A DNA stretch of 64,000 nucleotides. Source: Roseomonas sp. HF4 (GTDB lineage Bacteria > Pseudomonadota > Alphaproteobacteria > Acetobacterales > Acetobacteraceae). This document shows positions 8,142 through 16,233 of the stretch, one piece after another. Under the pieces are notes generated by a model, which had not been told where the DNA came from, ran no database searches, and was given only the letters and a program-made list of their open reading frames with translations. Numbering within the stretch: the first letter of the stretch is position 1; the number at the start of each line of letters is the position of its first letter. The stretch covers positions 248,001 to 312,000 of the forward strand of contig NZ_STGD01000002.1 in NCBI RefSeq assembly GCF_005222755.1, written 5' to 3'. Made by a program: the position numbers and the translations under genes.

Positions 8142-9079
8142 CAGTAGCCTCGCTCGGGGGAATAGAGGTTGGGCGGGGTCTCGCCGCGCTCCAGGCGTGC
8201 GATGCAGCCGGCGACGTAGCGGGCGCGTTCGCGCCGGCTGGGCAGGCTGCCGACATGCGGCGTCACGGTCACTCGCGGATGCGTCCAGGCCGGGCTGTCG
8301 GGCGGCAGCGGCTCCGGTTCGAACACGTCCAGCACCGCGCCGGACAATTGCCCGGCATCGAGCGCGGCGAGGATGTCGGGCAGCACCTGCTGCACCCCGC
8401 GCCCGACCTGGACCAGCCCGGCCCCGCGTGGCAGGCGGTCGAGCAGCGGCGCCGCGATCAGGCCCTGCGTCTGCGGCGTCGCCGGCAGCAGGCAGACCAG
8501 CACCTCGGCGCGCGCGAGGAAGGCGTCGCGCTCCCCCTCGCCCGCGAAGGTCTCGACGCCCGGCACGTCCTTCTGCGTGCGCGACCAGCCAATGACGGGA
8601 ATGCCGAGGCCGCGCAGCATCGCCGCGCTGCGCAGCCCCATCGCGCCGAGGCCCATGATGCCGACGGTGCGCTCGGCCGCGGCGAAGGGGGCCTCGAAAT
8701 AGTCCCAGGCGCTGCCCGCCTGCGCGCGGGCCATGCGGCGCGCGTCCCGGGCCAGCGAGAGCACCGCCCAGCAGACGAATTCCCCCATGCGCTGCGTCGC
8801 CTCGGGCGGCACGCAGCGCACCAGAGGCAGGTGGCGCGGCAGGTCGGGATCGGCGGCGATGGCATCGACGCCCGCGCCCGACCCGAAGATCGCCCGCAGC
8901 CGCGGCAGCCGCGCGAGGCGCCCCGGCTCCGGGTCCCACACCAGCGCGTAGTCGACCGCCGCGGGGTCGAGCGACGGGTCGTCCCACCAGCGGCAGTCGA
9001 GGCCCGGCGCGAATTCCGCGAAATGCGCCCGCCATTCGGCAAGGGCCGCCTCGCCCCCCGACTTCACGACCAGGATCAT
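8141..9079 (-). CDS. glyoxylate/hydroxypyruvate reductase A-like D-2-hydroxyacid dehydrogenase
   Basis: A 312-residue NAD(P)-dependent D-2-hydroxyacid dehydrogenase of the GhrA type. The nucleotide-binding loop is VGIMGLGAMGLRSA near residue 140. Catalytic Arg lies in VQVGRGVQQV, the acidic residue in VLDVFEPEPLP, and the His in TVTPHVGSLPS. GhrA enzymes reduce glyoxylate or hydroxypyruvate to glycolate or glycerate. It is second in the minus-strand operon, behind the PotD-like receptor, and overlaps the aldolase start. This supports a C2-C3 keto-acid product in the pathway served by the importer. Function at family level is secure; in vivo substrate is inferred. Confidence 0.86.
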   Translation of the reverse strand: MILVVKSGGEAALAEWRAHFAEFAPGLDCRWWDDPSLDPAAVDYALVWDPEPGRLARLPRLRAIFGSGAGVDAIAADPDLPRHLPLVRCVPPEATQRMGEFVCWAVLSLARDARRMARAQAGSAWDYFEAPFAAAERTVGIMGLGAMGLRSAAMLRGLGIPVIGWSRTQKDVPGVETFAGEGERDAFLARAEVLVCLLPATPQTQGLIAAPLLDRLPRGAGLVQVGRGVQQVLPDILAALDAGQLSGAVLDVFEPEPLPPDSPAWTHPRVTVTPHVGSLPSRRERARYVAGCIARLERGETPPNLYSPERGY

Positions 9080-9104
9080 GGCGACGCCTGCGGCGGGCAG
9101 CCGG

Positions 9105-10211
9105 TCAGCCGGTCACCATGTCGATGTAGTCGGCATTCACGCGGGCGTAGTTCTCGCCCCACCAGCGGCCATCCTGTGCCACCTGCACGCGGGCATTGGC
9201 GGGCTCGGTCGGATTGAAGCGCTTGAATTCCTCCGGCACCAGGGCGGCGGCGCGCGGGTTGGTCGGGCCGTTGCCCAGGAATTTCAGCAACTCGACCTGC
9301 TGCTCGGGATTGGCGAGCATCGAGGCGAGGAAGTTCTGCGCCATGGCGCCGGCCGGGTTGCCGCGCGGGATCACCATGATGCCCGGCTGCAGGATGCCCT
9401 GGTTCCAGATGAACTTGAGCCGGCCGTTGGTCTCCTGCTCGAGCACCTTGGCGCGGGTGTGCCAGATCTGGCCCATCACCGCCTCGCCGGTGCGCATGAA
9501 CTGCTCGGACTCCGATCCGCTGGTCCAGAACACCAGGTTGCGCCGGATCTGGCGCACGCGCTCGAGGCTCGCGCGCACGTCCAGCGGATAGAGATTCGCG
9601 AGGTCCTTGCCGAGCGACATCTGCGCCGCATCCAGCGCGCCCGCGGCATCGCGCCGCAGCAGCCGCGTGCCCGGGAATTTCTGCAGATCCCAGAAATCCG
9701 CCCAGCCCGTCGGCGCGGTCGGGAACTTGCTGCTGTCGTAGACCAGCACGTTGCTGAAGGAATAGGGCGCCGCGCCGTAGTCGAGCGCGAAGGTCGGCCC
9801 GATCACGTTCTCCCGGTTCACGACGCCGTAGTCGATCTTGGTCAGCAGGTTCAGGCCGCCCAGCAGGTGCGAAGACGTGGCCGAGCTGTCGCAGATGTCC
9901 CAGGTGACGCGGCCGCTTTCCACCATCGAGCGGATGCGCCCGGCGGACGGCCCGGTGCTGTCCTGCACCACGCGCCAGCCGGGGTTCGCGGCCATGAAGG
10001 GCTCGCCGTAGAAGCGGCCGAAGCCCTGGTTGGCGATGCCGCCCCAATTGACCATCACGATCTGGCGCACGGCCTGCGCCAGCGCATCGCCGCCCGTCAT
10101 CGGCAGGGCGCCGAGCGCGGCCAGCCCGGCGAGCAGCCCGCGGCGCGAGACCTGCCCCCGGCGGTAGGCGCACATGGCAAGCTCGACGCAATCCTGCTGG
10201 AAGCTCTGCAT
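9105..10211 (-). CDS. ABC transporter substrate-binding protein, PotD-like (Tat signal)
   Basis: A 368-residue periplasmic binding protein and the first gene of the operon. The ATG at 10211 is chosen because AGGAG lies at the right distance; an in-frame ATG at 10226 has no such site. The N-terminus is long and carries a twin-arginine motif SRRGLLAGLAALGALP followed by a cleavage-like DALAQAV, so Tat export is likely. The mature start IVMVNWGGIANQGFGRFYG matches spermidine/putrescine-type receptors, and so does WDICDSSATSSHLL. Divergent flavoprotein and amidohydrolase genes face it across about 130 bases. The ligand is likely an amine or amino-acid-like cation, but this is inferred from class only. 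Confidence 0.88.
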   Translation of the reverse strand: MQSFQQDCVELAMCAYRRGQVSRRGLLAGLAALGALPMTGGDALAQAVRQIVMVNWGGIANQGFGRFYGEPFMAANPGWRVVQDSTGPSAGRIRSMVESGRVTWDICDSSATSSHLLGGLNLLTKIDYGVVNRENVIGPTFALDYGAAPYSFSNVLVYDSSKFPTAPTGWADFWDLQKFPGTRLLRRDAAGALDAAQMSLGKDLANLYPLDVRASLERVRQIRRNLVFWTSGSESEQFMRTGEAVMGQIWHTRAKVLEQETNGRLKFIWNQGILQPGIMVIPRGNPAGAMAQNFLASMLANPEQQVELLKFLGNGPTNPRAAALVPEEFKRFNPTEPANARVQVAQDGRWWGENYARVNADYIDMVTG

Positions 10212-10341
10212 CACCGATCTCCTCATTCGGGCAAATGCACGGCCCGCGCGACGCGAAGCCAGTGCATCACCACTTGCGGTTGTTGCCGTGACGGCGTGAA
10301 CTCTCCCACCCGAAGTTCACCATGAGCAGGCTGATCCGGCA

Positions 10342-11670
10342 ATGAGTCCCGCGCAATCCATCCTCGCACCGGGTTTCAAGACCACGCCCTGGTGGTGGGA
10401 AGCGGCCGAGCCGCCAAAGCGCGACAGCGCGCTTCCGACCCATGCCGGGGTCGCCGTCGTCGGCGGCGGCTATGCCGGCCTCTCGGCCGCGCTGACGCTG
10501 CGCCGCCTCGGCCACGAGGTCGCGGTGCTGGACGCCGAGCGCATCGGCTGGGGCGCGTCCTCGCGCAACGGCGGGATGGTCTCGGGCGGCCTCAAGGTCG
10601 CCTCCGGAGCGCTCGAGAAGGCCCATGGTGCCGAGCGCGCGAAGGCCATCGCCCTCGCCGCCGCCGCCTCCTTCCCCTTCATCGAGGAAACCATCGCGCG
10701 CGAGGGCATCGGCTGCGACTACGTGCGCTGCGGCCGCTTCGTCCCAGCCTGGACGCCGAAGCACTACGATGCGCTCGCCGCGCGCGTCGACTTCATCGCC
10801 GAGGTCACGGGCCTGCCCACGCGCATGCTGCCGAAGGACCGCCAGCGGGAGGCGCTGGGCTCGGACCATTACCACGGCGGCATGGTGGCCGAGGCCTCGG
10901 GGAGCCTCCATCCCGGCAAGTATGCGCGGGGCCTCGCGGATGCGGCCGAGCGCGCGGGCGCGCGCCTCGTGGACGGGGTTCGCGTGAATGGCATCCGGCG
11001 CGAGGACGGCGGCTTCCGCCTCGTCACCGATCGCGGACGGATGCGCGCCGATGCGGTGCTGGTCGCGACCAACGGCTATTCGCGCGACGGGCACGGACGC
11101 TCGGCGATGCCCTGGCTCGCGCGCCGCATGATCCCGGTCGGGTCCTACATCATCGCGACCGAGGAACTGCCGCACTACGCGATCGACAAGCTGTTCCCCG
11201 GCCGCCGAATGATCAGCGACACGCGCCGCGTGCTGAACTACTTCCGCCCCTCGCCCACCGGCAACCGCGTGCTCTGGGGCGGGCGCGCCTCCTTCTCGCC
11301 GACCGAGCCCGACAGGGCCGCGCCGGCGCTGCACCGGATGATGTTGGCGGTGTTCCCGGAGCTGAAGGACGTGCAGGTCACCCACGCCTGGACCGGCAAT
11401 GTCGCCTTCACCTTCGACTTCCTGCCGCATATCGGCGTGCAGGACGGCATCCACTACGCCGCCGGCTGCCAGGGGTCGGGCGTCGCCATGGCGACCTGGC
11501 TCGGCCATCGTGCGGCGCTCAAGATCGCGGGCGCGGACAACGAGGGCTTCGCGCTGGATGGGCTGAATTTCCCGACGGCGCCGTTCTACAACGGCAATCC
11601 CAACTGGTTCCTGCCCTTCATCGGCGGCTGGTACCGGTTGCGCGACCACATCGACAGGGCCGCCGCATGA
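10342..11670 (+). CDS. FAD-dependent amine oxidase (PuuB/OrdL-like, DAO family)
   Basis: A 442-residue flavoprotein of the D-amino-acid-oxidase superfamily, close in pattern to gamma-glutamylputrescine oxidases. It opens with the family's TPWWWEAAEPP element. The FAD-binding GxGxxG is VAVVGGGYAGLSAALTLRRL near residue 38, followed by ERIGWGASSRNGGMVSGGLK. A late HAWTGNVAFTFDFLPHIG block matches the catalytic domain. Such enzymes oxidise an amine to an aldehyde or imine with release of hydrogen peroxide. It is divergent from a PotD-like importer operon and overlaps the following amidohydrolase by ATGA. This supports polyamine- or aminoguanidine-type catabolism, although the exact amine is unknown. 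Confidence 0.85.
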   Translation: MSPAQSILAPGFKTTPWWWEAAEPPKRDSALPTHAGVAVVGGGYAGLSAALTLRRLGHEVAVLDAERIGWGASSRNGGMVSGGLKVASGALEKAHGAERAKAIALAAAASFPFIEETIAREGIGCDYVRCGRFVPAWTPKHYDALAARVDFIAEVTGLPTRMLPKDRQREALGSDHYHGGMVAEASGSLHPGKYARGLADAAERAGARLVDGVRVNGIRREDGGFRLVTDRGRMRADAVLVATNGYSRDGHGRSAMPWLARRMIPVGSYIIATEELPHYAIDKLFPGRRMISDTRRVLNYFRPSPTGNRVLWGGRASFSPTEPDRAAPALHRMMLAVFPELKDVQVTHAWTGNVAFTFDFLPHIGVQDGIHYAAGCQGSGVAMATWLGHRAALKIAGADNEGFALDGLNFPTAPFYNGNPNWFLPFIGGWYRLRDHIDRAAA

Positions 11671-13286
11671 ACGCCGACTTCGTCCTGCTCAACGGCCGCA
11701 TCGCCACGATGGATGGCGCAGGTACGGAGGCGGAGGCGCTGGCCGCCCATGGCGGGCGCATCGTCGCGCTCGGCACCGTCGCGGCCATGCGCGAGTATGT
11801 CGGCCCCGCGACGCGCGTGCTTGACGCGGGCGGCCGCCGCGTGATCCCGGGCATCGTGGACAGCCACGCGCATCCGGATGCCTATGCGGTGCGGCTGCGC
11901 ACCTGGACGCTGCTCTCGCCCGACCGCGTGCGCACGCGGGACGAGGTGCTAGGCACGATCCGCCGGGTCTGCGCATCCCTGCCGCCCGGCCGCTGGGGCG
12001 CCTTCTACCGCTTGAACGAACGCGCCTCGGGCGGCTACCCGACGCTCGACGAGCTCGATGCAGCGAGCGCGGGGCGACCGGTCTTCATCCTCCGTACGGA
12101 CGGGCATCTGGGCCTTGCGAACCGCGCCGCCTTCGCCGCCTGCAGCGTGCCGCCCGACGCCGCGGATCCGCCCTTCGGCGCCTTCGACCGCGACCCCGCG
12201 ACCGGTGCCTTCACCGGCCTGGTGCGCGAGACCGCGGCGCACATCTTCCTCAACGCCATCCATGGCGCCGACACCGAGGCCGACATCGCCGAGGGCATGG
12301 AGCAGGTGCAGGACGAATGCCTGTCCTTCGGCATCACCTCGGTCGCGAATTCCCTGACGCCGGCCAAGGCCATCCGCGCCTACCAGCGGATGCGCCGCGA
12401 CGGCCTCTGGCGCATGCGCATGGGCATCATCGCGAGCGGCCGGGACGAACCGCTGATCCCGCACCTGATCGGCGCCGGCATCCGATCGGGCTTCGGCGAC
12501 GATTGGCTGCGCCTCATCGGCGTCGAGTGGTGCCCGGATTGCTCCACCTCCGGGCGCACCGCCGCCTATTGGGACCCCTATGTCGGAACGCCGGTGCCTG
12601 GCGAGCCCGTGCCCAACACCGGCATGCTGCTCTACGACCGGGACGACCTGATCGAACGCGCCACCGCCGCGCACAAGGCCGGGCTGCAGGTGATGATCGA
12701 GGGCGTCGGCGACCGCGGCATCGACTTTGCGATCGACGTCATGGAAGCGGCGCTCGCCGTCCATCCCGTGTCCGACCACCGGATGCGGGTCGAGCATTGC
12801 TGCTACGTCACGCCGCCCATCCTCGCGCGGCTCAAGCGCGGCGGCTTCGTCGATTCCAGCGCGACCGGCTTCATGGACGAACTGGGCGAGGCCTATGTCG
12901 CGAACCGCGGCCAGGGCGCCATGCGCCACATGTGGCCGCACCGCAGCCTGATCGCGGCCGGAGTGCCCGCGCCCGGCCATTCCGACTTCGCGGTCTGCCG
13001 CGTGAACCCCTTCACCGCGATCGGCGCCATGGTGACGCGGCAGAGCGGAACCGGCGCCGACCTCGACGCGACGGAGGCGGTGACGCCCGCGCAGGCGCTC
13101 GCCGCCTACACCACCCTCGGCGCCTGGGCGCAGCGGGAGGAACAGGACAAGGGCAGCCTGGAGCCAGGGAAGCTCGCCGACCTCGCGGTGCTCGACACCG
13201 ACATCCTGACCTGCGACCCGGCCGCCATCCGCGACACGCGGGTCGCCGCGACCGTCGTTGGCGGCACGATCCGACACGGCGGCTGA
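11667..13286 (+). CDS. amidohydrolase family protein (YtcJ-like, amidohydrolase 3)
   Basis: A 539-residue metal-dependent hydrolase. The first metal ligands are in GIVDSHAHPDAY (near residue 60). A later MRVEHCCYVTPPILARL carries the His of strand 6, and GVPAPGHSDFAVCRVNPF supplies the Asp of strand 8 (in YtcJ-type proteins this reads SD). The C-terminus GSLEPGKLADLAVLDTDIL is the typical beta-sandwich return. Length fits YtcJ/LAF-like proteins, which hydrolyse N-acyl or amide substrates. Its start overlaps the flavoprotein stop. Both genes probably act on the compound imported by the divergent operon. No signal peptide is seen. Confidence 0.86.
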   Translation: MNADFVLLNGRIATMDGAGTEAEALAAHGGRIVALGTVAAMREYVGPATRVLDAGGRRVIPGIVDSHAHPDAYAVRLRTWTLLSPDRVRTRDEVLGTIRRVCASLPPGRWGAFYRLNERASGGYPTLDELDAASAGRPVFILRTDGHLGLANRAAFAACSVPPDAADPPFGAFDRDPATGAFTGLVRETAAHIFLNAIHGADTEADIAEGMEQVQDECLSFGITSVANSLTPAKAIRAYQRMRRDGLWRMRMGIIASGRDEPLIPHLIGAGIRSGFGDDWLRLIGVEWCPDCSTSGRTAAYWDPYVGTPVPGEPVPNTGMLLYDRDDLIERATAAHKAGLQVMIEGVGDRGIDFAIDVMEAALAVHPVSDHRMRVEHCCYVTPPILARLKRGGFVDSSATGFMDELGEAYVANRGQGAMRHMWPHRSLIAAGVPAPGHSDFAVCRVNPFTAIGAMVTRQSGTGADLDATEAVTPAQALAAYTTLGAWAQREEQDKGSLEPGKLADLAVLDTDILTCDPAAIRDTRVAATVVGGTIRHGG

Positions 13287-13354
13287 GGCCCCTTCCCCGC
13301 CGGCCGTCCGGCATGCGACACATCGCCACACCACCGTTGCCTCGAGTGTGCCGC

Positions 13355-13840
13355 ATGCGCCGCCTCTGCCTCCTTGCCAGCCTCGCCCTGGCGCCGATGC
13401 CGGCCCTGTCCCAGGGCCTCGTGGTTGAACGCACACTCAGCGCGGGCCTGGCCGCCGAGGCGGTGGCGGCCGCGGTCGAGGCCTGCGCCGGGCGCGGGCA
13501 CCGCGTGACGGCCGCGGTGGTGGACCGCGCGGGTGTGCTGCGCGCCCTGCTGCGCGCCGACGGCGCCGGGCCGCACACGGTCTCCTCCGCGCGTGCCAAG
13601 GCCTATACCGCCGCCAGCATGCGCGCGACGACCTCGCAGATCCTCGAGACCGTGCGCACCAACCCGGGCGCGCTGCGCTTGCCGGATATCGAGGGCTTCC
13701 TCGTGGTCGGCGGCGGCATGCCGATCCGGGCGGGAGACGAGGTGGTGGGCGCGATCGGCGTGGGCGGCGCACCCGGTGGGCACCTCGACGACCAATGCGC
13801 CGAGGCGGGCATCGAGCGGATTCGCGAACGCCTGAACTGA
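13355..13840 (+). CDS. GlcG/HbpS family heme-binding-like protein, secreted
   Basis: A 161-residue protein of the GlcG/HbpS family. The start at 13355 gives a short Sec-type signal peptide (MRRLCLLASLALAPMPALSQ); an upstream in-frame ATG at 13313 would put 14 extra residues before it. The domain shows AAVVDRAGVLRALLRADGAG, the SSARAKAYTAASM helix and the glycine-rich FLVVGGGMPIRAGDEVVGAI plus GVGGAPGGHLDDQCAEAGIE ending. The best-studied relative, HbpS, binds heme and senses redox stress; GlcG itself has no firm role. It follows the amidohydrolase by 68 bases and ends at two strong hairpins. A role cannot be given. Confidence 0.82.
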   Translation: MRRLCLLASLALAPMPALSQGLVVERTLSAGLAAEAVAAAVEACAGRGHRVTAAVVDRAGVLRALLRADGAGPHTVSSARAKAYTAASMRATTSQILETVRTNPGALRLPDIEGFLVVGGGMPIRAGDEVVGAIGVGGAPGGHLDDQCAEAGIERIRERLN

Positions 13841-13850
13841 AGGACGGCAT

Positions 13851-13875
13851 CCGAGAGGGGCGCTGCCCCTCTCGG
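13851..13875. terminator. perfect hairpin, probable bidirectional terminator
   Basis: An 11-base perfect stem, CCGAGAGGGGC, with loop GCT and the exact complement on the right arm. It lies ten bases after the GlcG-like stop and before the convergent thioesterase stop. There is no T-run, so factor-independent termination is not certain, but the location between convergent genes fits. Confidence 0.6.
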
Positions 13876-13885
13876 GCTCTCCCCG

Positions 13886-13907
13886 CCAAAGGCCGAAGGG
13901 CCTTTGG
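13886..13907. terminator. second hairpin in tandem
   Basis: A 9-base perfect stem, CCAAAGGCC, loop GAAG, complement GGCCTTTGG. It lies ten bases after the first hairpin and sixteen before the thioesterase stop. Paired hairpins of this kind between convergent genes suggest a repeated intergenic element; its copy number in the genome cannot be seen here. Confidence 0.55.
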
Positions 13908-13923
13908 AAACCGTCACATAGGA

Positions 13924-14364
13924 TCAGGACCGGCGGGTCAGGGAGAGACGCTTCGGCGCGCCGCCCGTGGTCCGCGCGGCGAAGCGGGCAAGCACGTCCT
14001 CGGGCCAGGCGGCCACGCGCCGCGCCTCGAGGTCGACGCACAGGTAGAGCACCTCGTTCTCCGCCGCCTTCCAGCCCTCCTCCGCATGGAACATCACGTG
14101 GCGGCAGAGCAGGCGCTTGGCGTCATGGGCCAGAACCTCGCTCTCGAAGGCGAGCGGCGCGCCCTCCGTCACCTCGCGGTCGTAGGACTGCCAGGATTCG
14201 GCGGCGAAGGTGCCGAGGCCCCGGTCCCGGAACCCCGGCCCCAGGCCGAGCGCGGGCCACAGCGCATCCGTCGCCAGGTCGAAGGCGACCAGGTAGTAGG
14301 CGAGGTTCATGTGCCGGTAGTGGTCCACCCACCCCGGCAGCACGGTGCAAAGCGGTGCGCGCAT
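13924..14364 (-). CDS. acyl-CoA thioesterase, 4-hydroxybenzoyl-CoA thioesterase-like hotdog protein
   Basis: A 146-residue single hotdog-domain protein. The N-terminal PGWVDHYRHMNLAYYLVAFD carries the Asp and following HxN segment typical of 4HBT-type thioesterases. Later segments FESEVLAHDAKRLLCRHVMF and NEVLYLCVDLEARRVAAWPE complete the sheet. These enzymes hydrolyse acyl-CoA thioesters in the cytosol. The gene starts five bases after the RraA-like gene, so they are probably one transcript. The substrate is not determinable; coupling with the RraA-like protein suggests a carboxylated keto-acid or its CoA ester. Confidence 0.83.
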   Translation of the reverse strand: MRAPLCTVLPGWVDHYRHMNLAYYLVAFDLATDALWPALGLGPGFRDRGLGTFAAESWQSYDREVTEGAPLAFESEVLAHDAKRLLCRHVMFHAEEGWKAAENEVLYLCVDLEARRVAAWPEDVLARFAARTTGGAPKRLSLTRRS

Positions 14365-14369
14365 GGTCC

Positions 14370-15077
14370 TCAGTGGATATCGTCGGCCTTGGACAGCGCA
14401 TCCTTGAGCTTCTGCACGTCGAAGCCGGGCGCCTTGACCATGTCGAGGATCACCTTCTCCCGCCGCGCGCCGAGCTCGATCGCCGCCGGCAGCTTCGTCA
14501 CCACGTCGTGCGGGATGACGACGGCGCCGTGCCGGTCGGCATGCACCACGTCGTCGTGCTTCACCTGCATGCCGTGGATCGTGACGTCGAGGTTCAGCGC
14601 CACGATGTGCACGAAGGCGTGCGATGGGTTCACCACGCCCGCGATGCCCTGGAAGCCCGGCGCGAACATGTCGAGGTCGCGCACCGAGCCGTTCGTCACC
14701 ACGCCCTGCGCGCCGAGGCCCTGGTGGACCGCGCTGTTCACTTCCCCCCAGAAGGCGCCGACGCCCGGCGTGTCGTCGAGGTCCTGCAGGCAGACAACGG
14801 TCGGCAGCGCGGCATCCGCCACGTACTCGTACCAGGCGATCCGCATCGCGCGATCGGCCTCCTTCGAGCGGCCCGAGGGGTAGTGCGCGCGCTGCGTCCC
14901 CGTGCGCGCCAGCCCGCAGATCGGCGGCAGCTTCGGATCGACGGCGGTCATGGGCCGCACGGTGAAGCCGTAGTTGCGGCGCTGCGGCGCGACGAGCTCG
15001 AGCGCGTTGCAGATCGTGGGCGTGTCCCACTGGCGCAACGCCTCGAGATCGGCGGCGGTGAAGGGGTATTGGGCCAT
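14370..15077 (-). CDS. RraA family protein (possible 4-carboxy-4-hydroxy-2-oxoadipate aldolase-type)
   Basis: A 235-residue RraA-fold protein. An excellent ribosome-binding site (GGAGGAAACC) fixes the start at MAQYPFTAADLEAL. The family's ALRQWDTPTICNALEL opens the domain, GVGAFWGEVNSAVHQGLGAQ and VTNGSVRDLDMF form the active-site loop region (the NGxxRD element), and VHADRHGAVVIPHDVV closes it. RraA-fold proteins are either RNase E inhibitors or class II aldolases of the LigK/HMG type. The extra length beyond the usual RraA and the catabolic context favour an enzyme. It is followed by a thioesterase and preceded by a Bug receptor on the same strand. Confidence 0.82.
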   Translation of the reverse strand: MAQYPFTAADLEALRQWDTPTICNALELVAPQRRNYGFTVRPMTAVDPKLPPICGLARTGTQRAHYPSGRSKEADRAMRIAWYEYVADAALPTVVCLQDLDDTPGVGAFWGEVNSAVHQGLGAQGVVTNGSVRDLDMFAPGFQGIAGVVNPSHAFVHIVALNLDVTIHGMQVKHDDVVHADRHGAVVIPHDVVTKLPAAIELGARREKVILDMVKAPGFDVQKLKDALSKADDIH

Positions 15078-15141
15078 GCTGGTTTCCTCCGTGCCGCCAG
15101 CATCGGCCGGCGGCACCCATCGGTCAAAGGGGTGTGGCGGG

Positions 15142-16131
15142 TCAGTTCACGGTCACGTTGCCGTCGCGCACCACGCGCGCCCAGCGGGCGAGTTCAGCCG
15201 TGACGAGGCGCGCGTAGTCGGCCGGCGCCCCGCCGGCCGGGACGGTGCCGCGCGCGGCGAGCTGCTGGCGCACATTGGCATCGGCCAGCGCCGCCAGGGC
15301 TGCCGTCGACATGCGTGCCACCACGGCATCCGACGCGCTCTTGTGCGCATGCAGCCCGAACCAGGCCTGCGCCTCGAAGCCCTCGAAGCCGAACTCGGCG
15401 CCGAGCTCGGACAGCGCCGGCACGTCGGGCAACTCCGGCACGCGGGTGCGGGAGGTGACGGCCAGGGCGCGCACCGTACCGCCGCGGATCTGCGGCAGCG
15501 CGGTCGGCAGGTTGTCGATCAGCGCATCGACCTCGCCGCCCACGACCGCCGTCATGGCGGGGCCGGCGCCGCGATACGGCACATGCGTCATGCGCCCGCC
15601 GGAAAGCTGGCCGATCAGCTCGCCCGTCAGATGCGTCGAGGTGCCGTTGCCAGCGGAGGCGAAGTTGCGTTCGCCGGGCTTCGCCCGCGCGTCGCGCAGG
15701 AAGGCGCGGATATCGGCGCCCGGCACCTTGGCCGGGTTCACCACCAGCACGTTCGGCACCGTAACCAGCAGCGTCACGGCCCGGAAATCGGCCTCGGGGT
15801 CGTAGGCGAGGTTGCGGTAGAGCGCCGGCCCGATGGCGTGGGAGGCGATCTGGCTGAGGAACAGCGCATGGTCGTCCGCTTCCCGCGCGAAGCGCCCGGC
15901 GGCGAGCGTGCTGCCCGCGCCCGGCTGGTTCTCGACCACGACGGCGCGCCCGAGGCTCTCGCGCATCGCGGTCGCCATCAGCCGCGCGATGACATCCGTC
16001 GTGCCGCCGGGCGGGAACGGGCAGACCAGGCGAAGGTCCCGCGCGGGCCAGGCCCCCTGCGCGCCTGCCGCACCGGCGCCGAGCGCCGCCCCTGCCAGCC
16101 CGATGGCGCCGCGTCGCGTGATGTTCGTCAT
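15142..16131 (-). CDS. Bug/TctC family tripartite tricarboxylate transporter receptor
   Basis: A 329-residue periplasmic receptor. The N-terminus MTNITRRGAIGLAGAALGAG is a Tat-like signal. The mature start WPARDLRLVCPFPPGGTTDV and the VVVENQPGAGSTLAAGRFAR block are the Bug signature for carboxylate binding, and MTHVPYRGAGPAMTAVVGGE is the second conserved block. Bug proteins bind organic acids or small amides for TctAB-type membrane partners. None of those partners is in this window, so the receptor may share subunits encoded elsewhere or serve in sensing. It lies 64 bases upstream of the RraA-like gene on the same strand and is divergent from the nitrile-hydratase-like gene. Confidence 0.9.
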   Translation of the reverse strand: MTNITRRGAIGLAGAALGAGAAGAQGAWPARDLRLVCPFPPGGTTDVIARLMATAMRESLGRAVVVENQPGAGSTLAAGRFAREADDHALFLSQIASHAIGPALYRNLAYDPEADFRAVTLLVTVPNVLVVNPAKVPGADIRAFLRDARAKPGERNFASAGNGTSTHLTGELIGQLSGGRMTHVPYRGAGPAMTAVVGGEVDALIDNLPTALPQIRGGTVRALAVTSRTRVPELPDVPALSELGAEFGFEGFEAQAWFGLHAHKSASDAVVARMSTAALAALADANVRQQLAARGTVPAGGAPADYARLVTAELARWARVVRDGNVTVN

Positions 16132-16233
16132 GCTTGCTCTCTCCCGACCAGAGGGGGCGAAGATGCTGGCATCGCCCGCCGCTGTCGAGCCGCCCTTGCC
16201 GTCGCGCGGTGCTCTGTCAGGATCGCGGCCGCC

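Noticed and set aside
13313-13354. Upstream ATG as start of the GlcG/HbpS-like gene
   Set aside because: It would add 14 residues in front of a complete signal peptide; the second ATG is the more natural start.
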